Below, piece after piece: positions 1-5,494 of a DNA stretch of 20,319 nucleotides. The position numbers were made by a program, and so were the translations under genes. Position 1 is the first letter of the stretch; the number at the start of each line of letters is the position of its first letter. Location: the NCBI GenBank assembly GCA_028696375.1, contig JAQVHD010000008.1:3016-23334 (forward strand), written 5' to 3'. The notes beneath the pieces were generated by a model. It saw only the letters and a list, made by a program, of their open reading frames with translations, was not told the origin of the DNA and did not search any database. This DNA comes from Minisyncoccota bacterium. Lineage in GTDB: Bacteria > Patescibacteriota > Minisyncoccia > UBA6257 > JAAZHW01.

Positions 1-919
1 GAGATGAAAAAATTCCTAATTTTCCATACATCACCAACATAAAAATAATAACTGCAATCAAGCCAATCACTCCGGCTTTAATACTTAATTTTAAGAAAAA
101 CTCTCCTTGCAGAGCGCCAATGGATTGTTGAGAAATAAGTTTAATCGGAACGGGCAAAGCGCCGGCATTTAAATTCTCTACTAATTTTTTAGCTTCGTCG
201 GCAGTAAATTTTCCTGTAATTTGAGCTTTACCTTCAGTAATTTCTTCTTGCACCACCGGTAAAGAAATCGGCTGACCATCAAGATAAATAGCTAAAATTT
301 TACCTACATTCTTTTTTGTTAATTCAGCAAAAATTTTGGCTCCTTCATCATTAAATTCCAAACTCACCACTGGTTCATAAGTGCGCGGATCAAAATCCAA
401 ACGCGCTGCTTTTAAATACTTACCGGTAAGAAGTGGCTGCGAAGGAACAAAATAAGGATCAACAAATTGATACTCAGGATTATTGTTTTGTTGCTCTTCT
501 AAAATTTTTTCTGTTTCCTCCTGCGGCCGTTGTTCACGAAATTCCAAATAGGGTGTCTCGCCGATCATTCGAATGGCTTGATTAATGTCTTTTATGCCGG
601 CTAATTCTACATTTAATCTATAATTTTCTCCTACCTGCGCCACTTCTACACGTGGTTCGCTCACGCCGAAAAGATTAACTCTTCGCTCAATCACATCACG
701 CAGTCCATTCATCGCGGAATCACGATCTTTTTCCGCTACTTGACTCAAATCCGCTTCATAAATTAAACGCGTTCCACCGCTTAAATCCAAACCAAGCCGA
801 TAGGGTTTTTTAAACCAACTCGGCAAAAAATCAAATTCGCCATAGGCAAAAAGGCCGGCGATAATCGCTACAATCAAAATAATAATAACAATTAATAAAT
901 TTTTAGAATTTTCTTTCAT
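1..919 (-). CDS. secD: Protein translocase subunit SecD (N-terminal 306 residues, 3' end cut by window)
   Basis: SecD, with SecF, forms the membrane complex that uses the proton gradient to pull exported proteins through SecYEG on the outer face of the membrane. The frame starts at the ATG at 919 and stays open to base 2. Residues 8-26 form the first membrane segment; residues 42-52 read LGLDLSGGTRL, the hallmark SecD D1 motif. The extracytoplasmic P1 region follows, and a second membrane segment begins near residue 285, just before the window edge. The C-terminal membrane bundle, and probably secF, lie outside the window to the left. Upstream, TTGCAA-16-TACAAT places the transcription start about 9 bases before the ATG, and no Shine-Dalgarno is visible. 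The family assignment is firm. Confidence 0.93.
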   Translation of the reverse strand, partial: MKENSKNLLIVIIILIVAIIAGLFAYGEFDFLPSWFKKPYRLGLDLSGGTRLIYEADLSQVAEKDRDSAMNGLRDVIERRVNLFGVSEPRVEVAQVGENYRLNVELAGIKDINQAIRMIGETPYLEFREQRPQEETEKILEEQQNNNPEYQFVDPYFVPSQPLLTGKYLKAARLDFDPRTYEPVVSLEFNDEGAKIFAELTKKNVGKILAIYLDGQPISLPVVQEEITEGKAQITGKFTADEAKKLVENLNAGALPVPIKLISQQSIGALQGEFFLKLSIKAGVIGLIAVIIFMLVMYGKLGIFSS

Positions 920-934
920 AGCGAAATTATTTTT

Positions 935-962
935 ATTGTAATCCAAAATTAAATATTTGCAA
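935..962 (-). promoter_or_regulatory. secD promoter
   Basis: Read on the minus strand, TTGCAA (962-957) and TACAAT (940-935) are separated by 16 bases. Transcription should start near 928, leaving a very short leader before the secD ATG at 919. Each box differs from the sigma-70 consensus at only one or two positions. Confidence 0.6.
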
Positions 963-1088
963 GAAAAAAATTTTTCCTCTAAAATCAAGAAATTAAATGG
1001 TAGAAAATAAAAACTTAAAGTAGAATTTAATTCAAAACGCCAATGTCAAAACTCAAAATTGCAACCTAAAACCTTAAAACTATCTTAC

Positions 1089-1246
1089 TGTCATCCTGAA
1101 CGCCTGCCTACCATCAGACAGACGGTGAAGGATCCCTCGGATATATAACTATAGACTTTATTTTGTATTGCATGGGATTCTTCGCTGGCGCTCAGAATGA
1201 CACTTTCTTTTGTCATCCTGAGGACGCAGTCCGAAGGATCTCGCGG
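1089..1246. repeat. Three copies of a TGTCATCCTGA...GAAGGATC short repeat, one inverted
   Basis: Copy 1 (1089-1140) begins TGTCATCCTGAACGCC and ends GTGAAGGATCCC, with about 20 extra bases in the middle. Copy 2 (1174-1202) is the same unit inverted: its reverse complement reads TGTCATTCTGAGCGCCAGCG followed by AAGAATCCC. Copy 3 (1211-1246) is direct: TGTCATCCTGAGGACGCAGT followed by CCGAAGGATCTCG. Similar TCATTCTGAGCGAAGCGAAGAATC-type words occur between genes in many unrelated bacterial genomes. No transposase accompanies them here. Confidence 0.75.
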
Positions 1247-1324
1247 CTTTGAAAATTAATATTAATCACTCCTTCAAATCCTCTGCTGCCACACTCCATG
1301 GTTTTTAATTTTTCATTGTTAGTT

Positions 1325-1351
1325 AAAAAAGAGCGCCCTAAAAGGACGCCC
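1325..1351 (-). terminator. Rho-independent terminator overlapping the thyX stop codon
   Basis: On the minus strand GGGCGTCC (1351-1344) pairs with GGGCGCTC (1338-1331) through eight pairs, two of them G-U, around the loop TTTTA, followed by six T (1330-1325). The TAG stop of thyX (1340-1338) spans the loop and the start of the 3' arm, so the last codons of the gene are also the terminator. Confidence 0.8.
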
Positions 1352-1988
1352 TTGAAGCAATATTGTTTTCTAAATCGATACTAAAATCATCAAAAAGTGG
1401 AGGGAGTTTTTGCTGGAATAACTGGAGCAACGGCACCATAATTTCTCTCATTTGCGGATGAGCGGCGGCATTGCAGCGTAATTCAAAAATGTGTCGCCAT
1501 TCGCGAATGTTCGCTGTCACAAAAATTTCTGTTTTCAACGAATTGGGCAACACCGACCGGGCTTCTTCTGGTTTTAAACCAAGATCCCTCAAATGAAAAT
1601 AGGATTTTTCAATCAACTCCATCGCTGTTTTCCAAACGCGATATTTATCAGTTCCTTCAGTCAAAAATACCGGCTTAATTACCGCTATCTCGCCTTTTTT
1701 GGCATAATCGCAATAGCGAGTGGATTCCTGCGTATAGCTCGCCAAACGATGACGCACCAGCTCGTGGGAAACGCCGCGGTCACAAATAATAATCACAGAA
1801 ATATTGACGTGTTCCAAAACGCTTTCATGGCCAATTTTCAGCAAATGCTTTACAAATTTAGCTGCCGAATCCTCGGATATTTTTTCTTCACTTTTGTGCG
1901 AAATCCGACCAGCCAATTCAATTTTTCTTAGAATTTCTTCTCGATTTAAATCAGTCACAACTTTAAAAGATGGACTAATAATTCTCAT
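1338..1988 (-). CDS. thyX: Flavin-dependent thymidylate synthase ThyX
   Basis: ThyX methylates dUMP to dTMP using methylenetetrahydrofolate as carbon donor and NAD(P)H through FAD, giving the cell thymidylate without ThyA. The signature RHR-x7-S is present as RHRLASYTQES (residues 79-89 from the chosen start), followed by TRY; these residues bind FAD and dUMP. The length of 216 aa is normal for the family. Two ATGs lie side by side (1991 and 1988). The strong AAGGAGG at 2000-1994 sits 2 bases before the first and 5 before the second, so 1988 is preferred. The gene follows the ParB fusion by about 50 bases on the same strand and could share its transcript. Its terminator overlaps the stop codon. 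Identification is firm. Confidence 0.95.
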   Translation of the reverse strand: MRIISPSFKVVTDLNREEILRKIELAGRISHKSEEKISEDSAAKFVKHLLKIGHESVLEHVNISVIIICDRGVSHELVRHRLASYTQESTRYCDYAKKGEIAVIKPVFLTEGTDKYRVWKTAMELIEKSYFHLRDLGLKPEEARSVLPNSLKTEIFVTANIREWRHIFELRCNAAAHPQMREIMVPLLQLFQQKLPPLFDDFSIDLENNIASRASF

Positions 1989-2039
1989 CATCGCCTCCTT
2001 ATCAAAAATTAAATAGCTGATTTCAGTTTAAGCTAAATT

Positions 2040-3986
2040 TTATTCCTTGACAAGCTTTTTCAAAATTTCCTCCAATTCTTCATCAGAGAAAAAGTTGATT
2101 GTGATTTTTCCTTTATTGCCGCGCTTTTTCACTTCTACTTTTGTGCCAAAAATAGCTTCCAGTTTGCGCTCAATTTCTTTTTCCAAAGCATCGCCCAAAT
2201 CGCTCACTTGCACTTCTTGCTTTTTTTCAGCAAAAACTCCCAAAGGCATTTCCAAAATCCGGCGCGTTAAAATTTCAGTTTCTCTCACGGTTAATTTCCG
2301 CGACAAAATTTCACCTAAAAGTGCCCGCTGCTTTTCTGGATTAGTAATGGTTAAAAGCAATCGAGCATGCGATTCAGTAATTTTTCCTTCTTCTAAAGCT
2401 CGCTGGGCTTCTGATGGCAACTCTAAAAGTCTCAAAGCATTCGCCACAAAAGCACGGCTTTTGCCAATTCGTTCGGCAATTTCTCTTTGAGACAAACCAA
2501 ATTCTTCTGCTAACTTTGCAAAACCGCGCGCTGATTCTAAAGGATTAAGATCGGCTCGCTGGATATTTTCGATGATAGCGGCTTCTAATTTTTGACGCTC
2601 TTCAAAAGAAGGTCGAATAATGGCTGGCACTCTTTCTAATCCTAACATTTGCGCCGCCCGCAACCGCCTTTCGCCTGCAATCAACTGATACTCCACTCCT
2701 CGACCATAAGGAGTTTCTTTTTCGACGCGCGAAACTATGAGAGGTTGAAGAATGCCGAATTCTTTAATAGAATCCGCTAATTCTTTTAGGGATTCTTCAT
2801 CAAAATTTTTACGTGGTTGATAAGGATTGGGTTTAATTTTCTCTACTTCAATAAGATAAACCGCTTCTTTAATGGGACCTAATTCATCTTGAATTTTTTC
2901 TCTTTCTTGTTCAGATTGTTTTTGCGGCTCAAATTGGCGCTCGGCAGTTGGCTCTGGATTAGAAGGGATTAAATGATCGCCGATTGATTCTGAGAGTTGA
3001 GAGTTTTTAATCTCGTCTGGAGATTCCTGCTCAGAAAAAGCAGGAGCAGAAGGAGTCGGTGAAGCTTCTTCAAATAAATGCTCTGGATAAACTCCTTCTT
3101 TGATTAAATTTTTTATTCCTTCGGCTACAACTGTTTTATCTTCAGGATAAGTTACACCAAACCATTTAGCTTCGGTTGGTAAAATAGTGACTTGCGCCTT
3201 GCCTTCGCGAATTAACTGCCCCACTACTTCGGGAATAAAAAATTCGTCCTTCTCAGGATTTTTAATATTCATCAGGAATTTGTAAAAGCGGGTCTCCAAT
3301 TCATAGAAAATACTTGGCGTAAAACCAAAAAAATTCATAGAAACTGTTTCCTCGCCGGTTAAATTGAACCACTCTCCATTTTCTTCATATTTAATTCCAT
3401 CTTCAAACTTCTGAATTTTCGTTCTTTCGGTAATATCCATTAAATATCCTTCATCAGAAATGCGGCAGACACCGCGAGAAACAGAACCAAAATCAGATAA
3501 AGTATTTTTTAGTCGATAACCTACCATAACATAATGATAAAGATCAGGATCATCGCTCAACCCCTTAAGCGCATCGGCCATTTTAATAAAGGCATCGCGG
3601 CCATAAAAATCATCGGAATTGATCACCGCAAAATTAGAAAAGACGACATCCTTGCATAATAAAATAGCCTGCCCTGTTCCCCATGGCTTCTTTCGCTCGG
3701 CAGGCACACTAAACCACGTTGGTAATTCTTTGTTGAGTTCTTGATAAACATAAGAGACACGGAAATTTTTTTCCGCTCGTTCTCCAATTTTTTGTTTAAA
3801 AACTTCTTCAATATCTTTACGAATTACAAAAACAACATGCGTAAAGCCCGCTTGTTTGGCATCATGAAGCGAATAGTCAATAATAATTTCACCATTCGGG
3901 CCTATTGGATCAACTTGTTTGAGCCCACCATAGCGGCTACCCATACCCGCTGCTAACACCACTAAAGTTAAATTGTCTTCTGTCAT
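2040..3986 (-). CDS. Fusion of a sugar-nucleotidyltransferase-like domain with ParB
   Basis: One 648-residue frame joins two full domains. Residues 1-305 resemble the NTP_transferase (GT-A fold) family: LVVLAAGMGSRYGG (8-21) is the nucleotide-binding glycine loop with its Arg, GGLKQVDP (20-27) continues the signature, and NSDDF (123-127) holds the metal-binding Asp pair. Residues about 306-372 are a Pro/Glu/Ser/Gln-rich linker without any Met. Residues 373-648 are ParB: KPNPYQPRKNF (385-395), the CTP-binding GERRLRAA (438-445), ENIQRADLNPLE (473-484), a helix-turn-helix at about 498-524, and a C-terminal dimerisation region (598-648). ParB normally opens with a short ParA-stimulating peptide (GLGRGL-like); it is absent. 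ParB is a CTP-hydrolysing sliding clamp loaded at parS for chromosome segregation; no parA and no consensus parS were found in the window. The nucleotide used by the N-domain cannot be told from sequence. The ATG at 3986 lies 6 bases after a TAGAAT box, suggesting a leaderless mRNA. Confidence 0.88.
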   Translation of the reverse strand: MTEDNLTLVVLAAGMGSRYGGLKQVDPIGPNGEIIIDYSLHDAKQAGFTHVVFVIRKDIEEVFKQKIGERAEKNFRVSYVYQELNKELPTWFSVPAERKKPWGTGQAILLCKDVVFSNFAVINSDDFYGRDAFIKMADALKGLSDDPDLYHYVMVGYRLKNTLSDFGSVSRGVCRISDEGYLMDITERTKIQKFEDGIKYEENGEWFNLTGEETVSMNFFGFTPSIFYELETRFYKFLMNIKNPEKDEFFIPEVVGQLIREGKAQVTILPTEAKWFGVTYPEDKTVVAEGIKNLIKEGVYPEHLFEEASPTPSAPAFSEQESPDEIKNSQLSESIGDHLIPSNPEPTAERQFEPQKQSEQEREKIQDELGPIKEAVYLIEVEKIKPNPYQPRKNFDEESLKELADSIKEFGILQPLIVSRVEKETPYGRGVEYQLIAGERRLRAAQMLGLERVPAIIRPSFEERQKLEAAIIENIQRADLNPLESARGFAKLAEEFGLSQREIAERIGKSRAFVANALRLLELPSEAQRALEEGKITESHARLLLTITNPEKQRALLGEILSRKLTVRETEILTRRILEMPLGVFAEKKQEVQVSDLGDALEKEIERKLEAIFGTKVEVKKRGNKGKITINFFSDEELEEILKKLVKE

Positions 3987-3992
3987 AACTTT

Positions 3993-4019
3993 ATTCTATT
4001 AAAGCAAAAAAATAATCAA
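3993..4019 (-). promoter_or_regulatory. Promoter of the nucleotidyltransferase-ParB gene
   Basis: On the minus strand TTGATT (4019-4014) and TAGAAT (3998-3993) are spaced by 15 bases. The start codon at 3986 is where transcription itself should begin, so the mRNA is probably leaderless. The -35 box directly abuts the perfect TTGACA of the divergent plus-strand promoter at 4020. Confidence 0.45.
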
Positions 4020-4048
4020 TTGACAAGAAAAAAATTCGAAAGTAAAAT
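4020..4048 (+). promoter_or_regulatory. Promoter for tRNA-Leu
   Basis: A perfect TTGACA (4020-4025) is followed after 17 bases by TAAAAT (4043-4048), a near-consensus sigma-70 promoter. Transcription would start near 4055 and run through a hairpin at 4096-4124 into tRNA-Leu at 4173, giving a precursor leader of about 118 bases. The TTGACC words at 4138-4150 are too close to the tRNA to serve it. Confidence 0.6.
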
Positions 4049-4095
4049 AAAAAGAGGGACATTTAAAAATCGCGGATCGCAAAATAATTGCGGCT

Positions 4096-4124
4096 GAAGA
4101 AAATTTGTAATGAAAATTTTCTTC
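4096..4124 (+). other. Inverted repeat in the tRNA-Leu leader
   Basis: GAAGAAAATTT (4096-4106) is the exact reverse complement of AAATTTTCTTC (4114-4124), with a 7-base loop. It lies in the predicted 5' leader of the tRNA-Leu transcript and has no T-tract, so it is more likely a processing or stability element than a terminator. The function is inferred. Confidence 0.4.
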
Positions 4125-4172
4125 GGGCTCCTTAATTTTGACCTTTGACCTTTGATTTTTGCATTTACTATC

Positions 4173-4260
4173 GCCCGGGTGGCGGAATCGGCATACGCGA
4201 AGGACTTAAAATCCTTTGTCCTCTTCGGACTTGTGGGTTCGAGTCCCACCCCGGGCACCA
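4173..4260 (+). tRNA. tRNA-Leu (anticodon UAA)
   Basis: The acceptor arms GCCCGGG (4173-4179) and CCCGGGC (4250-4256) pair fully; A4257 is the discriminator base and CCA is encoded at 4258-4260. The anticodon stem AAGGA/TCCTT encloses the loop CTTAAAA, giving anticodon TAA (4207-4209). The long variable arm with a TTCG loop (about 4217-4231) is the class II feature expected for leucine. The T arm contains GGTTCGAGTC. Confidence 0.97.
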
Positions 4261-4303
4261 TAAAAATCTCAAAATTCAAAAATCAAATTTCAAAAATATT
4301 TTA

Positions 4304-4337
4304 GCTCATGAATTAATTCATGAATTAATTCATGAGC
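4304..4337. repeat. Perfect 34-bp palindrome built from CATGAATTAATT units
   Basis: GCTCATGAATTAATTCATGA followed by ATTAATTCATGAGC is identical to its own reverse complement over all 34 bases and consists of two direct CATGAATTAATT repeats plus a third CATG, bordered by GCT and AGC. It lies 44 bases after tRNA-Leu and 18 bases before the AbrB-like start codon. No T-tract follows, so an operator for the adjacent AbrB-fold dimer is as likely as an RNA hairpin. Confidence 0.8.
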
Positions 4338-4354
4338 AACTATGTCTCAAAACT

Positions 4355-4534
4355 ATGTCTAATATCAAATTCCAAAATCGAAAAATTAGAAAATTATCTA
4401 AAGTAGGTAAAGGCCGTAGTTTTGCTGTGACGATTCCCATCGAATACATTAAAAAACTTCGCTGGAAAGAGAGGCAAAAGCTAGTAGTTGAGCTCAAAAA
4501 TCAATCCATTATTATCAAAGATTGGAAGAAGTAA
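4355..4534 (+). CDS. Small AbrB/SpoVT-family DNA-binding protein
   Basis: This 59-aa protein carries one swapped-hairpin AbrB/MazE/SpoVT-like domain: RKLSKVGKGRSFAVTIPIEY (residues 9-28) has the usual 'GxGRSFAVTIP' strand-turn, and KLRWKERQKLVVEL (31-44) is the next conserved portion. Such proteins dimerise and bind palindromic DNA, often their own operator. The frame extends upstream through tRNA-Leu, but the ATG at 4355 is the first usable start outside the tRNA. A 34-bp palindrome sits just upstream and a terminator just downstream. No toxin gene is adjacent, so an antitoxin role is not supported. The fold is fairly sure; the target genes are unknown. Confidence 0.75.
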   Translation: MSNIKFQNRKIRKLSKVGKGRSFAVTIPIEYIKKLRWKERQKLVVELKNQSIIIKDWKK

Positions 4535-4539
4535 TTATT

Positions 4540-4573
4540 GAAGCAAAAATCCGCGTAAGCGGATTTTTGCTTC
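4540..4573. terminator. Bidirectional terminator after the AbrB-like gene
   Basis: GAAGCAAAAATCCGC (4540-4554) and GCGGATTTTTGCTTC (4559-4573) form a perfect 15-bp inverted repeat with loop GTAA. The inner ATCCGC/GCGGAT stem followed by a T run is a standard terminator, and the A run in the left arm makes it work on the other strand too. Confidence 0.8.
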
Positions 4574-4607
4574 ATTCTAAATTTTAGACGACCTTTTTCT
4601 TTTGGAC

Positions 4608-4622
4608 TTTTTATGATAGAAT
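4608..4622 (+). promoter_or_regulatory. Extended -10 promoter of the 85-aa gene
   Basis: TGATAGAAT (4614-4622) fits an extended -10 box (TGn-TAGAAT). No good -35 is seen at the right distance. The ATG at 4631 is 8 bases after the box, so the transcript should begin at or next to the start codon. The same TATGATAGAAT string occurs at the rpmH promoter (9626-9636). Confidence 0.5.
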
Positions 4623-4630
4623 AAAGTTGT

Positions 4631-4888
4631 ATGCCTGATATCGTTCCTCAGAGCAAACCTGATAATAATCCTTATACTCAACCTAGTTGGGATATTCTTT
4701 TACAAAGAGATTTAATTAGAGAATCGGGTATAGATAAATTAGAATGGATTCAACTTTATTCACCTAAATTTAGAGATTTAGTAGAGGAAAAAGCAGAAAT
4801 TATCAAAACCTTGCAAAATGATCCTGAAAAGCTCAAAGAGCAATTCAAAAAATGGCTCTATAAAAGTCGCAATGAAACCATTCATTAA
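4631..4888 (+). CDS. Small soluble protein of unknown function (85 aa)
   Basis: I do not recognise this gene. The protein is charged and soluble, with no signal peptide or membrane segment. Residues 1-20 are Pro/Asn/Gln-rich and look flexible; residues about 22-80 should be mostly helical (for example EEKAEIIKTLQNDPEKLKEQ at 52-71). No cysteine or obvious catalytic motif is present. It is predicted to be leaderless, starting 8 bases after an extended -10 box, and is followed after 18 bases by the cysteine-rich membrane protein at 4907, with which it probably forms a two-gene unit. Codon use looks like that of its neighbours. It is likely to be real because of the promoter and terminator that frame it. 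Confidence 0.65.
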   Translation: MPDIVPQSKPDNNPYTQPSWDILLQRDLIRESGIDKLEWIQLYSPKFRDLVEEKAEIIKTLQNDPEKLKEQFKKWLYKSRNETIH

Positions 4889-4906
4889 TAATCTTTATTA
4901 AAAAAC

Positions 4907-5230
4907 ATGGCTCAAAAAACTGTTTTACAAAAAATCTATTTCGTAATCATTATCATCCTTATCCTTCTGACCTTGGCTATCGTTATTTATACTCTTGTTA
5001 ATAAAAATAAGGAATCTGCCACGCAGGAAAAATTTGATGAAGCTTTTATTGGTTGCCAGATGAGCGGCGGCCAAATAGCAACATCTTCCTGTTGTTTAAG
5101 CGCTGCGGATTATCCCAACACATGCCTTATTGGCGCTTGTGGTTGCGCACCAGAAAATAGTCACGAAGTAAACATCTGCGATTGCGGACCGGACAAATGT
5201 TTTAATGGCAGCGAATGCATCGATCGATAA
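4907..5230 (+). CDS. Membrane-anchored cysteine-rich extracytoplasmic protein (107 aa)
   Basis: The family is not recognised. Residues 10-31 form one strongly hydrophobic segment (YFVIIIILILLTLAIVIYTL) preceded by Lys, which should anchor the protein with its C-terminus outside. The outside part (32-107) contains ten cysteines within 55 residues, at 50, 62, 63, 73, 78, 80, 91, 93, 98 and 104, with CC, CGC and CDC groupings. The even number and spacing fit a disulfide-knotted small domain; metal binding is the alternative. It follows the 85-aa gene by 18 bases, and tRNA-His begins 49 bases after its stop. No Shine-Dalgarno is clear. Confidence 0.65.
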   Translation: MAQKTVLQKIYFVIIIILILLTLAIVIYTLVNKNKESATQEKFDEAFIGCQMSGGQIATSSCCLSAADYPNTCLIGACGCAPENSHEVNICDCGPDKCFNGSECIDR

Positions 5231-5239
5231 TCATTCATT

Positions 5240-5267
5240 TTGACAAAAATTGAGTTGCGAATAAAAT
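5240..5267 (+). promoter_or_regulatory. tRNA-His promoter
   Basis: Perfect TTGACA (5240-5245), a 16-base spacer, then TAAAAT (5262-5267). Transcription would start near 5274, about 6 bases before the mature tRNA 5' end at 5280. It begins 10 bases after the stop of the preceding gene. Confidence 0.65.
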
Positions 5268-5279
5268 TAAAAATATCAT

Positions 5280-5353
5280 GGTGGCCTTAGTTCAGTGGCT
5301 AGAACGCCTCGTTGTGGCCGAGGAGGTCAAGGGTTCAAATCCCTTAGGCCACC
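5280..5353 (+). tRNA. tRNA-His (anticodon GUG)
   Basis: GTGGCCT (5281-5287) pairs with AGGCCAC (5346-5352). G5280 is the extra G(-1) that marks histidine tRNAs, opposite C73 at 5353. The anticodon stem CCTCG/CGAGG encloses TTGTGGC, giving GTG at 5314-5316. The T arm contains GGTTCAAATC. CCA is not encoded after C73, unlike in the nearby tRNA-Leu. Confidence 0.96.
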
Positions 5354-5429
5354 CTAAATAAAATTCTGCAATTCAAAATCCTAAATTCTAAATAAAGAGT
5401 TTTTATTCATTGGAAGCTGCCAAGTGTGT

Positions 5430-5457
5430 TTGTTTTTTTATAAAAAAGTGCTAAACT
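5430..5457 (+). promoter_or_regulatory. Promoter of the 127-aa/156-aa unit
   Basis: TTGTTT (5430-5435), a 16-base spacer ending in TGC, then TAAACT (5452-5457): an extended -10 promoter with a modest -35. The start codon at 5495 has the strong AAGGAGG at 5483-5489. Confidence 0.5.
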
Positions 5458-5494
5458 AAAATTAGTTTCTAAACAATTTTAAAAGGAGGTTGCG

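Larger units (their letters stand above)
920..1337. other. Intergenic region between secD and thyX, no gene seen
   Basis: This 418-base stretch has no convincing coding frame on either strand. It holds the secD promoter (935-962), low-complexity AT-rich sequence with 'tcaaaactcaaaattg'-type words (around 1040-1065), the three-copy repeat at 1089-1246, and the 3' part of the thyX terminator (1325-1337). No RNA gene was recognised. Confidence 0.6.

Noticed and set aside
1593..2016. Plus-strand frames of 112 and 70 aa across thyX
   Set aside because: They lie antisense to a gene with all ThyX motifs and show no domain of their own.
3993..4172. Possible riboswitch or T-box in the tRNA-Leu leader
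   Set aside because: Only one simple hairpin and no conserved core elements; it precedes a tRNA, not a biosynthetic gene.
4016..4279. 87-aa minus-strand frame over tRNA-Leu (begins near MVPGVGLEPTSPKRTKDF)
   Set aside because: It is the antisense of the tRNA; this translated string is a well-known false protein in databases.
4341..4361. Six-codon leader peptide MSQNYV before the AbrB-like gene
   Set aside because: No Shine-Dalgarno; it arises from a duplicated 'actatgtct' word and cannot be distinguished from chance.
4145..4534. 129-aa version of the AbrB-like protein
   Set aside because: Its first part translates tRNA-Leu and the palindrome; the ATG at 4355 gives a normal small AbrB-domain protein.
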